Shown here piece after piece: positions 36,807 through 46,053 of a stretch of 64,000 nt of DNA. Below the pieces are notes generated by a model. It searched no databases and was not told the origin of the DNA. It saw only the letters and a program-made list of their open reading frames with translations. This DNA comes from an uncultured Vampirovibrio sp. GTDB lineage: Bacteria > Cyanobacteriota > Vampirovibrionia > Gastranaerophilales > Gastranaerophilaceae. Position 1 is the stretch's first letter. The number at the start of each line of letters is the position of its first letter. The stretch spans positions 496,001-560,000 of the forward strand of contig CAJTXT010000001.1 in assembly GCA_910583875.1 (NCBI GenBank), in the 5' to 3' direction. The position numbers were made by a program, and so were the translations under genes.

Positions 36807-37540
36807 TAAATTAACTCCCATGCCGGTTTTTCAACAGCAGCAATAATTTCTACATCCTCATCCTTTAGAATATTTTCAAAGATTTCAACAACAAATCGTT
36901 CACTATGAAAATGACCTAAATCAATAATTGTCATTTTATTTGCATTTAATGCTTGATGATGTTTTAAATCACCTGTTATAAATACATCAATACCGATTTT
37001 TTCTAAGTCTTGTATGAACTCCGCTCCGCTTCCCGAGCAAAATGCTATAGATTTATAAGTCTTTCTATCACTATTCACAACACGAACGCTAGGCAGACTA
37101 AATATAGTTTTGAGCGTTGAAACAAGTTTAGAGAAATTCATTTCTTTATCAAATTGTTTATATTTAATAAATTCAAACGCAGTATCAAGTTCAGTAAACC
37201 CGCATTTTTCTGCTAGGTATTCACTTACTCCGCCTTGTGCAATATCTAAATTAGTATGAGCCGAATATATTTGAATATTATTCTGAACAGCTTTAATTAT
37301 AAAAGGTGACTCTATTGTTTTTATCGGAGCAAAGAACACAGGATGATGAGATAAAATCATATCGCATTTTTTAGATATTGCTTCCTCTACAGTAGATGGT
37401 GTAACATCAAGTGCAAGCATTATTTTATTTGTATCTTCAATACCAAGATTTATCTGCCAGCCTGAATTATCCCATTTTTGCATTGTTGATAACGGTGCAA
37501 ATTCTTCTATTTTTCTTATGATTTTACTAACTTTTTCCAT
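36806..37540 (-). CDS. Nif3-like dinuclear metal-centre protein (GTP cyclohydrolase I type 2 family)
   Basis: The start is the ATG at 37540 (MEKVSKIIRKIEEFAPLS), overlapping coaBC by 14 nt. The 244-aa protein has KWDNSGWQINLG, ILSHHPVFF (metal-binding His pair), SAHTNLDIAQGGVSEYLAEKCG, FCSGSGAEF, TGDLKHHQALNA, DLGHFHSER and a late E. These are the Nif3 motifs (Asp, His, His, Asp, Glu) binding two metals. The family's true substrate is not settled. The 244-aa length is the short form without the PII-like insert. Confidence 0.93.
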   Translation of the reverse strand: MEKVSKIIRKIEEFAPLSTMQKWDNSGWQINLGIEDTNKIMLALDVTPSTVEEAISKKCDMILSHHPVFFAPIKTIESPFIIKAVQNNIQIYSAHTNLDIAQGGVSEYLAEKCGFTELDTAFEFIKYKQFDKEMNFSKLVSTLKTIFSLPSVRVVNSDRKTYKSIAFCSGSGAEFIQDLEKIGIDVFITGDLKHHQALNANKMTIIDLGHFHSERFVVEIFENILKDEDVEIIAAVEKPAWELI

Positions 37541-38708
37541 AAATTTTTTCCAAAATTTGAATTGCTGCTGATTGCTTATCTGTTTTTTCAATATGATAAA
37601 TATCAAGCTCTTTATTTATTATATACAATTCGTTGTAATTTGACGAGAACCCTGTATCTTTTCTTGAAATATCATTTGCACAAATATAATCACATTGTTT
37701 TTTAGAAATCTTAGCTTTTGCATTTTCAAGTAAATTTTGGCTTTCAGCACAAAAACCAACTACTATTTGGTTTTCACGTTTAATTTTAGACATTTCTTTT
37801 AAAATATCAGGATTTTCAACAAGTTCAATTACCAATGAATTTCCGTCTTTTTTTATTTTATGTTCGGATTTATTTTTCACCCTGTAATCACTTACTGCTG
37901 CCGCCATAATTAAAGAATCTGCCGTTTTAAATTCTTCTTGAACAGTTTCATACATCTCTTGTGCTGTTTGAACATTTATAACTTTATATTTTTTATCTGC
38001 GTCTACTGTAGAAATCAAGACAACATCAGCTCCAAGCCTATAAGCGTTATCAGCCAGAGCTATACCCATTTTTCCCGAGCTGTAATTGCCAATATAACGC
38101 ACTGCGTCTATATTTTCCTTTGTTCCGCCCGCTGTTATTACAACTTTTTTCCCTTTTAGAATCTGCTTCGGTATCAAGCAATTTTTAACAGTTTCATAAA
38201 TAACATTAACATCAGCTAGTCGACCTTTGCCATTTGTTCCGCAGGCAAGAAATCCTGTTTCGGGTTCAACAACTTTTATTCCGCGTTTTTTTAACACTTC
38301 AAGGTTTTGTTCAACCGCAGGATTCTCCCACATATTAGTATTCATACAAGGTGCAATAACTACCTGTTTTTTATACGCACAAAATGTAGAAGTTAAAAGG
38401 TTATCACAAATGCCAAAGGTCATTTTTGCAATAGTATTAGCACTAGCCGGAGCTATAACAAAAATATCCGATTCATCAGTCAATGCAATATGTTCAGGCT
38501 TATATTCTTTTATATCAAATTGCTCAATATCTACAGGATTTTGGCTTAAAGATTCTAATGTAGTTTTTGTAACAAAATTCAAAGCATTAGGAGTTACAAC
38601 AACCTTAACATTTGCATTATTCTTTTTAAATAGTCTTATAAGCTCGCATACTTTATAAGCGGCAATAGCACCTGTTATACCTACTAATACAGTCTTTCCC
38701 GTTAACAT
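37527..38708 (-). CDS. coaBC: Bifunctional phosphopantothenoylcysteine decarboxylase / phosphopantothenate-cysteine ligase
   Basis: Two steps of coenzyme A synthesis in one 393-aa protein. The CoaC flavin domain has VLVGITGAIAAYKVCELIRLFKK, the catalytic-His region EYKPEHIALT, APASANTIAKMTFGICDNLL and APCMNTNMWENPAVEQNL. The CoaB half starts about residue 185 with KKVVITAGGTKENIDAVRYIGNYSSGKMG and has MAAAVSDYR, GFCAESQN and CDYICANDIS. Its start overlaps the gmk stop by 7 nt. Confidence 0.96.
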   Translation of the reverse strand: MLTGKTVLVGITGAIAAYKVCELIRLFKKNNANVKVVVTPNALNFVTKTTLESLSQNPVDIEQFDIKEYKPEHIALTDESDIFVIAPASANTIAKMTFGICDNLLTSTFCAYKKQVVIAPCMNTNMWENPAVEQNLEVLKKRGIKVVEPETGFLACGTNGKGRLADVNVIYETVKNCLIPKQILKGKKVVITAGGTKENIDAVRYIGNYSSGKMGIALADNAYRLGADVVLISTVDADKKYKVINVQTAQEMYETVQEEFKTADSLIMAAAVSDYRVKNKSEHKIKKDGNSLVIELVENPDILKEMSKIKRENQIVVGFCAESQNLLENAKAKISKKQCDYICANDISRKDTGFSSNYNELYIINKELDIYHIEKTDKQSAAIQILEKIYGKS

Positions 38709-39268
38709 TGTTTTCTTCTTTCAGAATCAAATACATCTTGTAAGCGTTTTAAAGCATCATCAAGATTATCATTAACTATTTTATAATCAAAACTTTTGCC
38801 TGCTTCAAGTTCTCTGTTGGCTTCATTCAAGCGTTTTTGAATAGCTTCTTCGCTTTCCGTATGTCTGCCGCGGAGTCTTACTTCTAATTCTTCTACAGAC
38901 GGCGGCATAATAAATATAGAAACGGCCTCAGGCATTTTTTGTTTTACCTGTGCAGCCCCTTTTACTTCTATCTCAAGAATTACATCTATTCCTTTATTTA
39001 AAGTTTTTTCTACAAAGCTTTTCTTTGTACCATAAAAGTTTCCACTAAATTCAGCCCATTCTAAAAATTCATTATTGTCTATTGAATTTTGAAATTCTTC
39101 TTTGGATACATAAAAATAATTTACACCGTCTTGCTCACCTTCACGTGGTTTGCGGGTTGTTGCAGAAATAGAGAATATAATATTAGGATTTTGTTTTAAA
39201 AATAGTTTTAGGAGTGTTCCTTTTCCAACGCCAGAGCAGCCTGCAACTATATATAATCGACCTTTCAT
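38702..39268 (-). CDS. gmk: Guanylate kinase
   Basis: Converts GMP to GDP using ATP. The start is the ATG at 39268 (MKGRLYIVAGCSGVGKGTLL), AGGA 5 nt upstream; the open frame further upstream has no gmk homology and crosses the promoter. The 188-aa protein has the P-loop GCSGVGKGT, SATTRKPREGEQDGVNYFYVS (GMP-binding), LEWAEFSGNFYGTKKSFVE, ILEIEVKGAAQVK and the lid region RLRGRHTESEEAIQKRL. It is the first gene of the gmk-coaBC-nif3-rsmD run. Confidence 0.96.
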   Translation of the reverse strand: MKGRLYIVAGCSGVGKGTLLKLFLKQNPNIIFSISATTRKPREGEQDGVNYFYVSKEEFQNSIDNNEFLEWAEFSGNFYGTKKSFVEKTLNKGIDVILEIEVKGAAQVKQKMPEAVSIFIMPPSVEELEVRLRGRHTESEEAIQKRLNEANRELEAGKSFDYKIVNDNLDDALKRLQDVFDSERRKQC

Positions 39269-39419
39269 AACTTTCCTTTTTTCATGATTTTTATTGATTA
39301 TACATGAATTTATACAAAAAGAAAAATAAATTTTTTTATATCTATATATAATCTTAAAATAATTTTTAAAATGTCTTATAAGATTACATGTTATAATCAT
39401 TGTATTAAAGGAATTAATT

Positions 39420-40190
39420 ATGAAAAAAAGATTATTTATTTTATTTATATTAACACTTATGGTACATTCTGTATTTGCAGCTGATTGGGAACAAATCGAA
39501 GATAAATCATATATTGATATTTCAAGTATTAAAGAATACAAGGACCCTGATTCATATTTTAAAGAGAAATATAATCGTAATGAAAAAGAGTTTTGGATAA
39601 AATCATTAAACGATAAAAGTTCTTTTTTTACTGATTTAGAAAAAGATTATAACAAGAAAGTATGGTATAGAATATCTAAAAATATAATTGATTGTAATAA
39701 TAAAACTATAGCAATTAAATCATATGCTATCTATGATATAAATGGAGAAATAATACATAGTAATGATATAGAACATATCTTGCTAAATAGAAATGACATT
39801 ATTCCTGAAACAAGGGCTGAAGCTTGGTATAATATAATTTGTAATTATTCAAATAATAATAAACCAAAAATAAAAATTGGTATTGTAAAATCTACTAATA
39901 ACAATTTTGAGAAAGTAGCTAATTCATTTGAACCATATATTGATAATTTATATAAAAGAATCAAAGAACAATGGAATAATAAAACATACAAAGGTAATTT
40001 AGAGTGTACAGTAAGTTTTATCATTGCAAGAGATGGAAGGCTTGTACATATTGAAGTTTTAGAACCATCAAGTAATTCAATTTTTAATGATGAAGCCATT
40101 AAATCCATTAAATATATAGCACCCTTCAAACCTTTACCAAAAGAATTTGATGGACAAGATATAGAAATGATTTTTACTTTTATAAATTAA
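39420..40190 (+). CDS. Secreted protein with TonB C-terminal-like domain
   Basis: A 256-aa protein. A signal peptide (MKKRLFILFILTLMVHSVFA) is followed by DWEQIEDKSYIDISSIKEY, the opening seen in surface adhesin E-like domains, with a Cys pair around CNNKTIAI and ICNYSNN. The C-terminal 85 residues (EPYIDNLYKRIKEQWN, CTVSFIIARDGRLVHIEVLEPS, FNDEAIKSIKYIAPFKPLP) are a TonB-C fold. There is no N-terminal membrane anchor with a proline-rich linker as in true TonB, so energy transduction is unlikely. Probably periplasmic or surface exposed. It is divergent from gmk and stands alone. Confidence 0.8.
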   Translation: MKKRLFILFILTLMVHSVFAADWEQIEDKSYIDISSIKEYKDPDSYFKEKYNRNEKEFWIKSLNDKSSFFTDLEKDYNKKVWYRISKNIIDCNNKTIAIKSYAIYDINGEIIHSNDIEHILLNRNDIIPETRAEAWYNIICNYSNNNKPKIKIGIVKSTNNNFEKVANSFEPYIDNLYKRIKEQWNNKTYKGNLECTVSFIIARDGRLVHIEVLEPSSNSIFNDEAIKSIKYIAPFKPLPKEFDGQDIEMIFTFIN

Positions 40191-40341
40191 TAACTTTAAT
40201 TATATCTTTAAGTTTATAAATTACAAATTAAGAATAATTTTTTAGATTATAAATATATAGACTTTAAGAACGTTTATAAATGCACATTAGAAAACTCAAT
40301 ACATAATTTTAATCGGAAATGTCTTAATTTTATATAAAACT

Positions 40342-40431
40342 GTCACCCTGAACTTGTTTCAGGGTCTTACCAATTGAAATTCTATACATTTATTCACAAC
40401 TGGTAAGATTCCGAAACAAGTTCGGAATGAC
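40342..40431. repeat. Inverted pair of REP-like hairpins with unequal stems
   Basis: In the 318-nt gap 40191-40508 the forward unit is GTC-ACCCTG-AACTTGTTT-CAGGGT-CTTACCAA (40342-40374) and the reverse unit is TGGTAAGATTCCGAAACAAG followed by TTCGGAATGAC (40401-40431). Each stem pairs internally though the two stems differ in sequence. The rest of the gap is A/T-rich with no visible gene. Confidence 0.92.
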
Positions 40432-40508
40432 AGTTAAATTATTGAATAAATTAATAGGAAGTTTATATATCGAAGTGGAAGCACATGAAATTCTTCCTGA
40501 CTAATGAA

Positions 40509-41897
40509 TTATATCTTCCCAATTATCCAAGCGTGAATATCATTATATAAAATCAATATCATTAAAGCAATCAATAAATAGAAGAAGAAATTACTCAAAA
40601 CCTCTACAAATTTTTTACTTACAGGTTTTCCTGTTACTTTTTCAATTATAAGGAATAGTAAATGTCCGCCGTCTAATGCAGGAATTGGTAATATATTAAT
40701 TAGCGCAAGGTTTAATGATATCATTGCCGCTAATAATAAACCTTGAAAAATTCCCTTATAAGCAATTATTTCTGTACCGATTTTTGTAATAGCAATAATA
40801 CCGTTCATTTCACTCATCGGAATTTTACCTGTAAATAATTTACCCAATGAATAAACCATAAAGCCCATATTATAATTTACATAATGATTTGTTGCCGGAA
40901 TTAATTCTTTTAAGTTTCTTGTTTGAGTATATTTTTCACTATAAGTCTGTTCTATTCCAAGCTTACCTTCTTTATTAGGATAAACAGGGTTTAAATTCAA
41001 TTGTTCATTATTTCGTAAAACTGTTATTGATACAGGCTTTTTAGTATCTGAAACAGCTGCTGCTATATCAATTAATAAAGCATCTTTATCAAGTTTATAT
41101 TCTTTTTGATAATTTATTTTATCTCGTAAATCTTTTTGTAAATCTGAAAGTTCAGTTTCACCCGATTTATATTTTTCTAAGCCTAAAATATTATCAGTAG
41201 TTAATTTAACAGGTTCTTCATCTGTAAAATTTGGAAGTTTTACAATTGTACCGGCTTTAACAGTTTCTTCTTTATTTAAGGAAGGATTTAGCTCTTGTAA
41301 TTGAATTAATTTATTTTCAATAATATCTTGAGAAGCAAATCCATCAAATTCCTTTGATAGTGTAAAGAATTTAGTAATTGTAATAGGATAATCCACATTT
41401 AATCCGTTAATAGAATAAATTATATCCCCTTTCTCAAAACCCGAGTTTAGAGCTGATTCAACCGCAGTTGGTGCAAATTTTTCAAACTGAACAGTAAATT
41501 TATTATCTGGAAGATGTTTCCATAATAAACCTGTAGCAAAAATTAAAACATAGGCAAGAATTACATTGCAGATTACACCTGCTGAAATAACTAAAGCTCT
41601 TTGCCCTACGGTTTTATTTGAGAACCTTAAAGTTGAATCTTTAGGAAGGTCGCAATCTTCTTCATCATCAGGAAAAGAAACATAACCGCCAAGTAAAAAT
41701 GCATGGATTAAAATTTCTGTTTCACCAATTTTTTTAGAAAATAATGTAGGACCAAACGGTAAGCCAAATCCAAATTTATCAACCCTTATTCCTACTGCTT
41801 TTGCAGCAAGAAAATGTCCTAATTCATGTACTAAAATCAATAAGCTGATTAATAAAATCATAATTATCGAACTTGAAAACATATGTAAAAAATTCAT
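40509..41897 (-). CDS. rseP: RseP-type site-2 zinc protease (M50)
   Basis: A 462-aa intramembrane metalloprotease. The first helix has IMILLISLLILVHELGHFLAAKAVGI with the zinc motif HELGH. Further motifs are DKFGFGLPFGPTL, the Gly-rich ILIHAFLLGGYV, and the late IPALDGGHLLF (third ligand Asp in LDG), with four membrane segments overall. The PDZ segment is FEKGDIIYSINGLNVDYP. A long insert of about 120 residues with LNPSLNKEETVKAGTIVKLPNF, reminiscent of LysM-like sequence, interrupts the PDZ region, making it larger than the typical form. It cleaves membrane-bound anti-sigma factors or signal-peptide remnants in known systems. Confidence 0.93.
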   Translation of the reverse strand: MNFLHMFSSSIIMILLISLLILVHELGHFLAAKAVGIRVDKFGFGLPFGPTLFSKKIGETEILIHAFLLGGYVSFPDDEEDCDLPKDSTLRFSNKTVGQRALVISAGVICNVILAYVLIFATGLLWKHLPDNKFTVQFEKFAPTAVESALNSGFEKGDIIYSINGLNVDYPITITKFFTLSKEFDGFASQDIIENKLIQLQELNPSLNKEETVKAGTIVKLPNFTDEEPVKLTTDNILGLEKYKSGETELSDLQKDLRDKINYQKEYKLDKDALLIDIAAAVSDTKKPVSITVLRNNEQLNLNPVYPNKEGKLGIEQTYSEKYTQTRNLKELIPATNHYVNYNMGFMVYSLGKLFTGKIPMSEMNGIIAITKIGTEIIAYKGIFQGLLLAAMISLNLALINILPIPALDGGHLLFLIIEKVTGKPVSKKFVEVLSNFFFYLLIALMILILYNDIHAWIIGKI

Positions 41898-41934
41898 TTT
41901 AATATTCTCTTTTATCTAATATAATTTGTATTAT

Positions 41935-42591
41935 ATGATAAAGTTCCTTGAAAAACTACTAAGCTTAATATATATACAACCTTGCTACTTCTGTAAATCA
42001 ACAAAAGACGACAATATAATATGCAAAAGATGTTATAGTAAAATTCATTTTATGCCGCCTGCAGTTTTCCGTGAAGTTTTAAATTGTAAGATTTATGCTT
42101 GCTGTTTGTATGACGAAATTATAAAAACACTTATCAAAGATTTGAAATATAGAAATCAGAAAAAATTAGCACCATTACAAGCACAAATTATGTATGAATA
42201 CTGGCAAGAGCTAAATTTAAAAGAGGAATATTTAATTCTACCTGTACCAATTCATCTGCATAGAAAAAAAGAACGCAAATATAACCACATGGATTTAGTT
42301 GCTGATGAATTCGCTAAACTCACAGGACTAAAAGCAAACAAAAACTTTCTTATAAGAATAAAGGATACTCAAAAACAGTTTAAATTACATAAACAAGAAC
42401 GAATTAAAAATATTAAAAATGCCTTTGATATAAACCCAAATGAACAAATTGAAAAAGATAAAAAACTTTTAATAATAGATGATATAACTTCATCAGGTAT
42501 CACGCTGGAAGAAATAATAAAAGTTCTAAATAAAAACGGTTATAACAATATTATGGCACTAACACTTGCTACGCCTGATATTTGGAATTAG
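41935..42591 (+). CDS. comF: ComF-family phosphoribosyltransferase-like protein
   Basis: The start is taken as the ATG at 41935 (MIKFLEKLLSLIYIQP); a TTG three codons earlier is possible, and neither has a clear ribosome site. The protein is 218 aa, with an N-terminal zinc ribbon CYFCKSTKDDNIICKRC, then YDEIIKTLIKDLKYRNQKKLAPL, LPVPIHLHRKKERKYNHMDLVA and the PRPP-binding loop LLIIDDITSSGITLEEI. ComF proteins take part in DNA uptake in competent bacteria, but the biochemical role is not settled. It is convergent with dnaA, with hairpin copy C between. Confidence 0.9.
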   Translation: MIKFLEKLLSLIYIQPCYFCKSTKDDNIICKRCYSKIHFMPPAVFREVLNCKIYACCLYDEIIKTLIKDLKYRNQKKLAPLQAQIMYEYWQELNLKEEYLILPVPIHLHRKKERKYNHMDLVADEFAKLTGLKANKNFLIRIKDTQKQFKLHKQERIKNIKNAFDINPNEQIEKDKKLLIIDDITSSGITLEEIIKVLNKNGYNNIMALTLATPDIWN

Positions 42592-42598
42592 ATTTCTT

Positions 42599-42691
42599 GT
42601 TTCAGAGCGATAAAAATAAATATATAAGGGCATTGTTTTTGTGCAAGCTAAAAACACAGGCCTTATATATTTATTTTTATCGCTCTGAAAC
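42599..42691. repeat. Long-stem hairpin element, copy C (31-bp arms, reduced core)
   Basis: Perfect 31-bp arms at 42599-42629 and 42661-42691 enclose a 31-nt core. On the minus strand the core reads CCTGTGTTTTTAGCTTGCAC then AAAAACAATGC. It keeps the CCTGTG end but has lost the GGACTTC end of the other copies. It sits 8 nt after the comF stop and 13 nt before the dnaA stop, so it can terminate both convergent genes. Confidence 0.88.
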
Positions 42692-42703
42692 TAATATAAA
42701 AAA

Positions 42704-44122
42704 TTAAGCATTTATTTGATTAATCAAATCATTAATATCTTGAGCTAAATGCCTATCAACAGTTATATCACTCTTAACCTTTTGATGTGAATACATTATT
42801 GTTGTATGTTTACGGTTAAAACAATCACCAATATACGGGAAGCTTTCGCCTGTCATTTCTTTGGCTAAATAAATTGCAACTTGGCGTGCATAAGCGGTTT
42901 TTGCAGCTCTGTTTGTACTTTTAATATCATCAACCGATATATTATAAAAACTTGCAACAATATCAATTATTCCGTCAACTGTAACTGTTTTACGTTTTTC
43001 GCTATATCCTATTATTTTCTTAACGACTTCAACCGTTACAGGAATTTCATTTATTGAAGTATATGCACTTACTGTATTAAAAGCACCTTCAAGTTCTCTA
43101 ACATTTTTATTATATACAGATGCTAAAAATTCAATTACATCAACAGGCATTTTAATATTATTATCGTTAGCAAGTTTTGTTAAAATTGCCATTCTTGTTT
43201 CTATGTCAGGTACTTGAATATCAGCTAATAAACCCATTTGGAAACGAGTTTTAAGCCTATCTGGAGTATTTTCAAATTTATCAGGCGAACGGTCAGACGT
43301 AAATACAATCTGTTTTCCTGCATTATGAAGGCTTTCAAATGTATTAAACATTTCTTCTTCTGTTCTGGCTTTACCTTCTATTAATTGAATATCATCAATA
43401 AGCAATACATCTGCATTTCTGTATTTATTACGAAAATCATTCATTTTATTGTTATTGCTTTTAGAATTTGCTTTATCCATACCTCTAGCAAGTGAATTAA
43501 CAAGGTCATTTATAAATTCTTCCGCTTTAACGTATTTTACTTTTAATTTTGGCTTATTAAATAAAATATCATGCCCAATAGCTTGCAATAAGTGGGTTTT
43601 GCCAAGACCTGACCCGCCATATATAAATAACGGATTATATTGTTTACCAGGGTCTTTTGCAACAGCAACTGCAACTGCATGAGCAAATTTATTATTTGCT
43701 CCAACCACAAAATTGTCAAATTTATATTTTAAATTCAAATTGCAAGATGATTGCATCTGCTTTAAACCGTCATATTTTGAAGGCAGAATTCTGTTTTCAA
43801 GATTTTTAATAAATTCTTTTTCTTCTTCTTTTTTAGCTTTTTGTTTTTCTTTTTCTAATTTTTTGTGCAAAGCTTCATCATAAATAACTTTAAAATATAC
43901 ATCTCTGCCGCAAACATTAGATAGAGCTTTAGATATATCTTTCTGACTTTTTTGCAGAATTTGAACAGCCAAATTCTGACCTGTCAATGCACAAAAGCAG
44001 TTATCCTCTAAAGAATGCGGAACTAACGGCAGCACCCATGTTTCATATGTAGTTGCAAGCATAGTTTCTTTTAATATAACAAGGACATCGTCCCATATTT
44101 GTTTAATTAATTCGTCTTCCAT
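42704..44122 (-). CDS. dnaA: Chromosomal replication initiator DnaA
   Basis: A 472-aa AAA+ initiator. Domain I begins IKQIWDDVLVILKETMLATTYETWV. The domain II linker is Lys/Glu-rich. Domain III has the Walker A LFIYGGSGLGKTHLLQAIG, Walker B DVLLIDDIQ and sensor regions. Domain IV has the DNA-binding signature NRAAKTAYARQVAIYLAKEMTGESFPYIGDCFNRKHTTIMYSHQKV. It follows aspS on the same strand and is not next to dnaN or gyrB. No run of DnaA boxes is seen around it. Confidence 0.97.
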   Translation of the reverse strand: MEDELIKQIWDDVLVILKETMLATTYETWVLPLVPHSLEDNCFCALTGQNLAVQILQKSQKDISKALSNVCGRDVYFKVIYDEALHKKLEKEKQKAKKEEEKEFIKNLENRILPSKYDGLKQMQSSCNLNLKYKFDNFVVGANNKFAHAVAVAVAKDPGKQYNPLFIYGGSGLGKTHLLQAIGHDILFNKPKLKVKYVKAEEFINDLVNSLARGMDKANSKSNNNKMNDFRNKYRNADVLLIDDIQLIEGKARTEEEMFNTFESLHNAGKQIVFTSDRSPDKFENTPDRLKTRFQMGLLADIQVPDIETRMAILTKLANDNNIKMPVDVIEFLASVYNKNVRELEGAFNTVSAYTSINEIPVTVEVVKKIIGYSEKRKTVTVDGIIDIVASFYNISVDDIKSTNRAAKTAYARQVAIYLAKEMTGESFPYIGDCFNRKHTTIMYSHQKVKSDITVDRHLAQDINDLINQINA

Positions 44123-44153
44123 TTCTTAAAAATTCAAAAGTTATCTATTAAAC

Positions 44154-44178
44154 GCGCTTGTGCTTGATACACAAGCGC
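44154..44178 (-). terminator. Hairpin between aspS and dnaA
   Basis: A 9-bp perfect stem GCGCTTGTG / CACAAGCGC with a 7-nt loop lies 27 nt beyond the aspS stop and 31 nt before the dnaA start. No strong U-run follows, so it may be an attenuator or a processed leader rather than a full terminator. Confidence 0.6.
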
Positions 44179-44205
44179 AGAAATTAATTTATATATTTTC
44201 TAAAA

Positions 44206-45984
44206 CTAATTAACTTTAGTAGTTAATCTTAGATGTAATTCTCGCATTTGCTCTTCTGAAGCCATAGCAGGAGCTTCTGTCATTAAGCATTTAGCTGCAG
44301 AGTTTTTAGGGAATGCAATTACGTCTCTAATTGAATTTGTTTTAGCAAGTAATGCAACAACCCTGTCTAAACCTAATGCTAGACCAGCATGCGGTGGTGT
44401 ACCATATTTAAATGCATTAATCATAAATCCGAATTTTTCCTGAGTTTCTTCATCAGATAAGCCTAATGCTTTAAATACACGTTGTTGAATTTCAGCAGAG
44501 TGGATTCTAACACTTCCGCCGCCAAGCTCGTTACCGTTATAAACAATATCATAAGCAATTGAACGGCAATTTGCAGGATCTGTTTCCATTTTATCAATGT
44601 CTTCTAAGTTTGGCATTGTGAATGGGTGGTGAACAGAAACATATCTGTCATCTTCTTCTGAATATTCAAACATTGGGAAATCTACAACCCATAATAAAGC
44701 GTGAGCATTAGGGTCAATTAAGCCTAATTTATCACCAAAGTATAATCTAAATCTGCCCATAACATCATAAGTTACTTTTGGTTTATCAGCTACAAAGAAT
44801 ACAACATCGCCTGCTTGAGCATTTGCTCTTTGTTTTATAGCTTCTGCTTGTTCTTCTGTTAAGAATTTAAGAACAGGAGATTTTGCGCTGCCGTCTTCTA
44901 AATACATGATGTTAGCTAAAGCTTTAGCACCAAAAGAAACTGCTAATTTTGTTAAATCATCCATTTCTTTTCTTGAATAATTTGCAATACCTGGGATTTT
45001 AATAGCTCTTACAATTCCGCCTTTTTTCAATGTATCTTTGATAATTTCAAAGTTTGATTCCATTAAAATATCGCCGATATCAAATAATTCTAAACCAAAA
45101 CGCAAGTCAGGTCTGTCGCTTCCATATTTATCCATAGCTTCTTTGTATGTAATAACAGGAAGTTTATCAGGTGTTTCATAACCAACGAGTCTGAATACTT
45201 CTTTTAATAAGCCTTCAACCATATTCATAATATCTTGTTGTTCTACAAAAGACATTTCCATATCCACCTGTGTAAATTCAGGTTGTCTGTCAGCTCTTAA
45301 ATCTTCATCACGGAAGCATTTTGCTATTTGATAATAACGCTCAATACCTCCAACCATCAACAATTGTTTAAAGATTTGAGGTGATTGCGGTAATGCATAA
45401 AACTTACCTGGCTGTACACGGCTTGGAACTAAATAATCTCTTGCACCTTCCGGTGTTGTTTTAATCAAAATAGGAGTTTCAACTTCCATAAAGTTTTGAT
45501 TATTTAAGTAATTACGCATTGTTTTAACAATTTCATGACGTAACTTTAAGCAGTTTAAAACTTTTTCTTGTCTTAAATCTAAATAACGATATTTTAATCT
45601 GATATCTTCATTAACATCATCAGCATTTAACGGGAACGGTAAAACAGCTGATGTAGAAAGTATTTCTAATGATGTTGGATAAACTTCAATTTCACCTGTC
45701 GGAAGTTTTTCATTATATGTTTCTTCAGGTCTAACTGATACTATACCTGTTGCTTTTATAACGAATTCGTCTCTTAATTTTTGGAATACATCATATACTT
45801 CAGGATTTTTTTGAGGGTCTGATACTAATTGGAATAAGCCTGATTTATCTCTCACTTCAACAAAGATAATACCGCCTAAATCTCTTACAGCAGAAACCCA
45901 TCCTGCTATTGTTACTTCTTTACCTATTTCATTTTTTGTTATTTCACCGCAGCCATGCGTTTTCATTGATGTTGTTGTTAACAT
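44206..45984 (-). CDS. aspS: Aspartyl-tRNA synthetase
   Basis: The start is the ATG at 45984 (MLTTTSMKTHGCGEITKNEIG), AGGA 6 nt upstream; a GTG seven codons earlier overlies that site. The 592-aa protein has an OB-fold anticodon domain (GKEVTIAGWVSAVRDLGG), class II motif 1 and 2 (FMEVETPILIKTTPEGARDYLVPSR, CFRDEDLRADRQPEFTQVDMEMSF), the bacterial GAD insert, and motif 3 (HAGLALGLDRVVALL). Standard bacterial type. It may be nondiscriminating (Asp/Asn), as in many species with GatCAB, but that cannot be seen here. Confidence 0.97.
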   Translation of the reverse strand: MLTTTSMKTHGCGEITKNEIGKEVTIAGWVSAVRDLGGIIFVEVRDKSGLFQLVSDPQKNPEVYDVFQKLRDEFVIKATGIVSVRPEETYNEKLPTGEIEVYPTSLEILSTSAVLPFPLNADDVNEDIRLKYRYLDLRQEKVLNCLKLRHEIVKTMRNYLNNQNFMEVETPILIKTTPEGARDYLVPSRVQPGKFYALPQSPQIFKQLLMVGGIERYYQIAKCFRDEDLRADRQPEFTQVDMEMSFVEQQDIMNMVEGLLKEVFRLVGYETPDKLPVITYKEAMDKYGSDRPDLRFGLELFDIGDILMESNFEIIKDTLKKGGIVRAIKIPGIANYSRKEMDDLTKLAVSFGAKALANIMYLEDGSAKSPVLKFLTEEQAEAIKQRANAQAGDVVFFVADKPKVTYDVMGRFRLYFGDKLGLIDPNAHALLWVVDFPMFEYSEEDDRYVSVHHPFTMPNLEDIDKMETDPANCRSIAYDIVYNGNELGGGSVRIHSAEIQQRVFKALGLSDEETQEKFGFMINAFKYGTPPHAGLALGLDRVVALLAKTNSIRDVIAFPKNSAAKCLMTEAPAMASEEQMRELHLRLTTKVN

Positions 45985-46053
45985 ATTAAATTCCTGTTTT
46001 CTCACTTATAATAATTTAAATTTAACTCAAAAATACTAATTTTTCAAAAAATT

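Noticed and set aside
39269..39541. N-terminal extension of guanylate kinase
   Set aside because: The upstream 91 codons have no kinase similarity, are Ile/Asn/Lys-rich, and overlap the promoter region and start of the divergent 39420 gene; the ATG at 39268 has a good AGGA site.
42704..44205. Replication origin beside dnaA
   Set aside because: No run of DnaA boxes or AT-rich unwinding region is visible, and the neighbours are comF and aspS, not dnaN, rpmH or gyrB.
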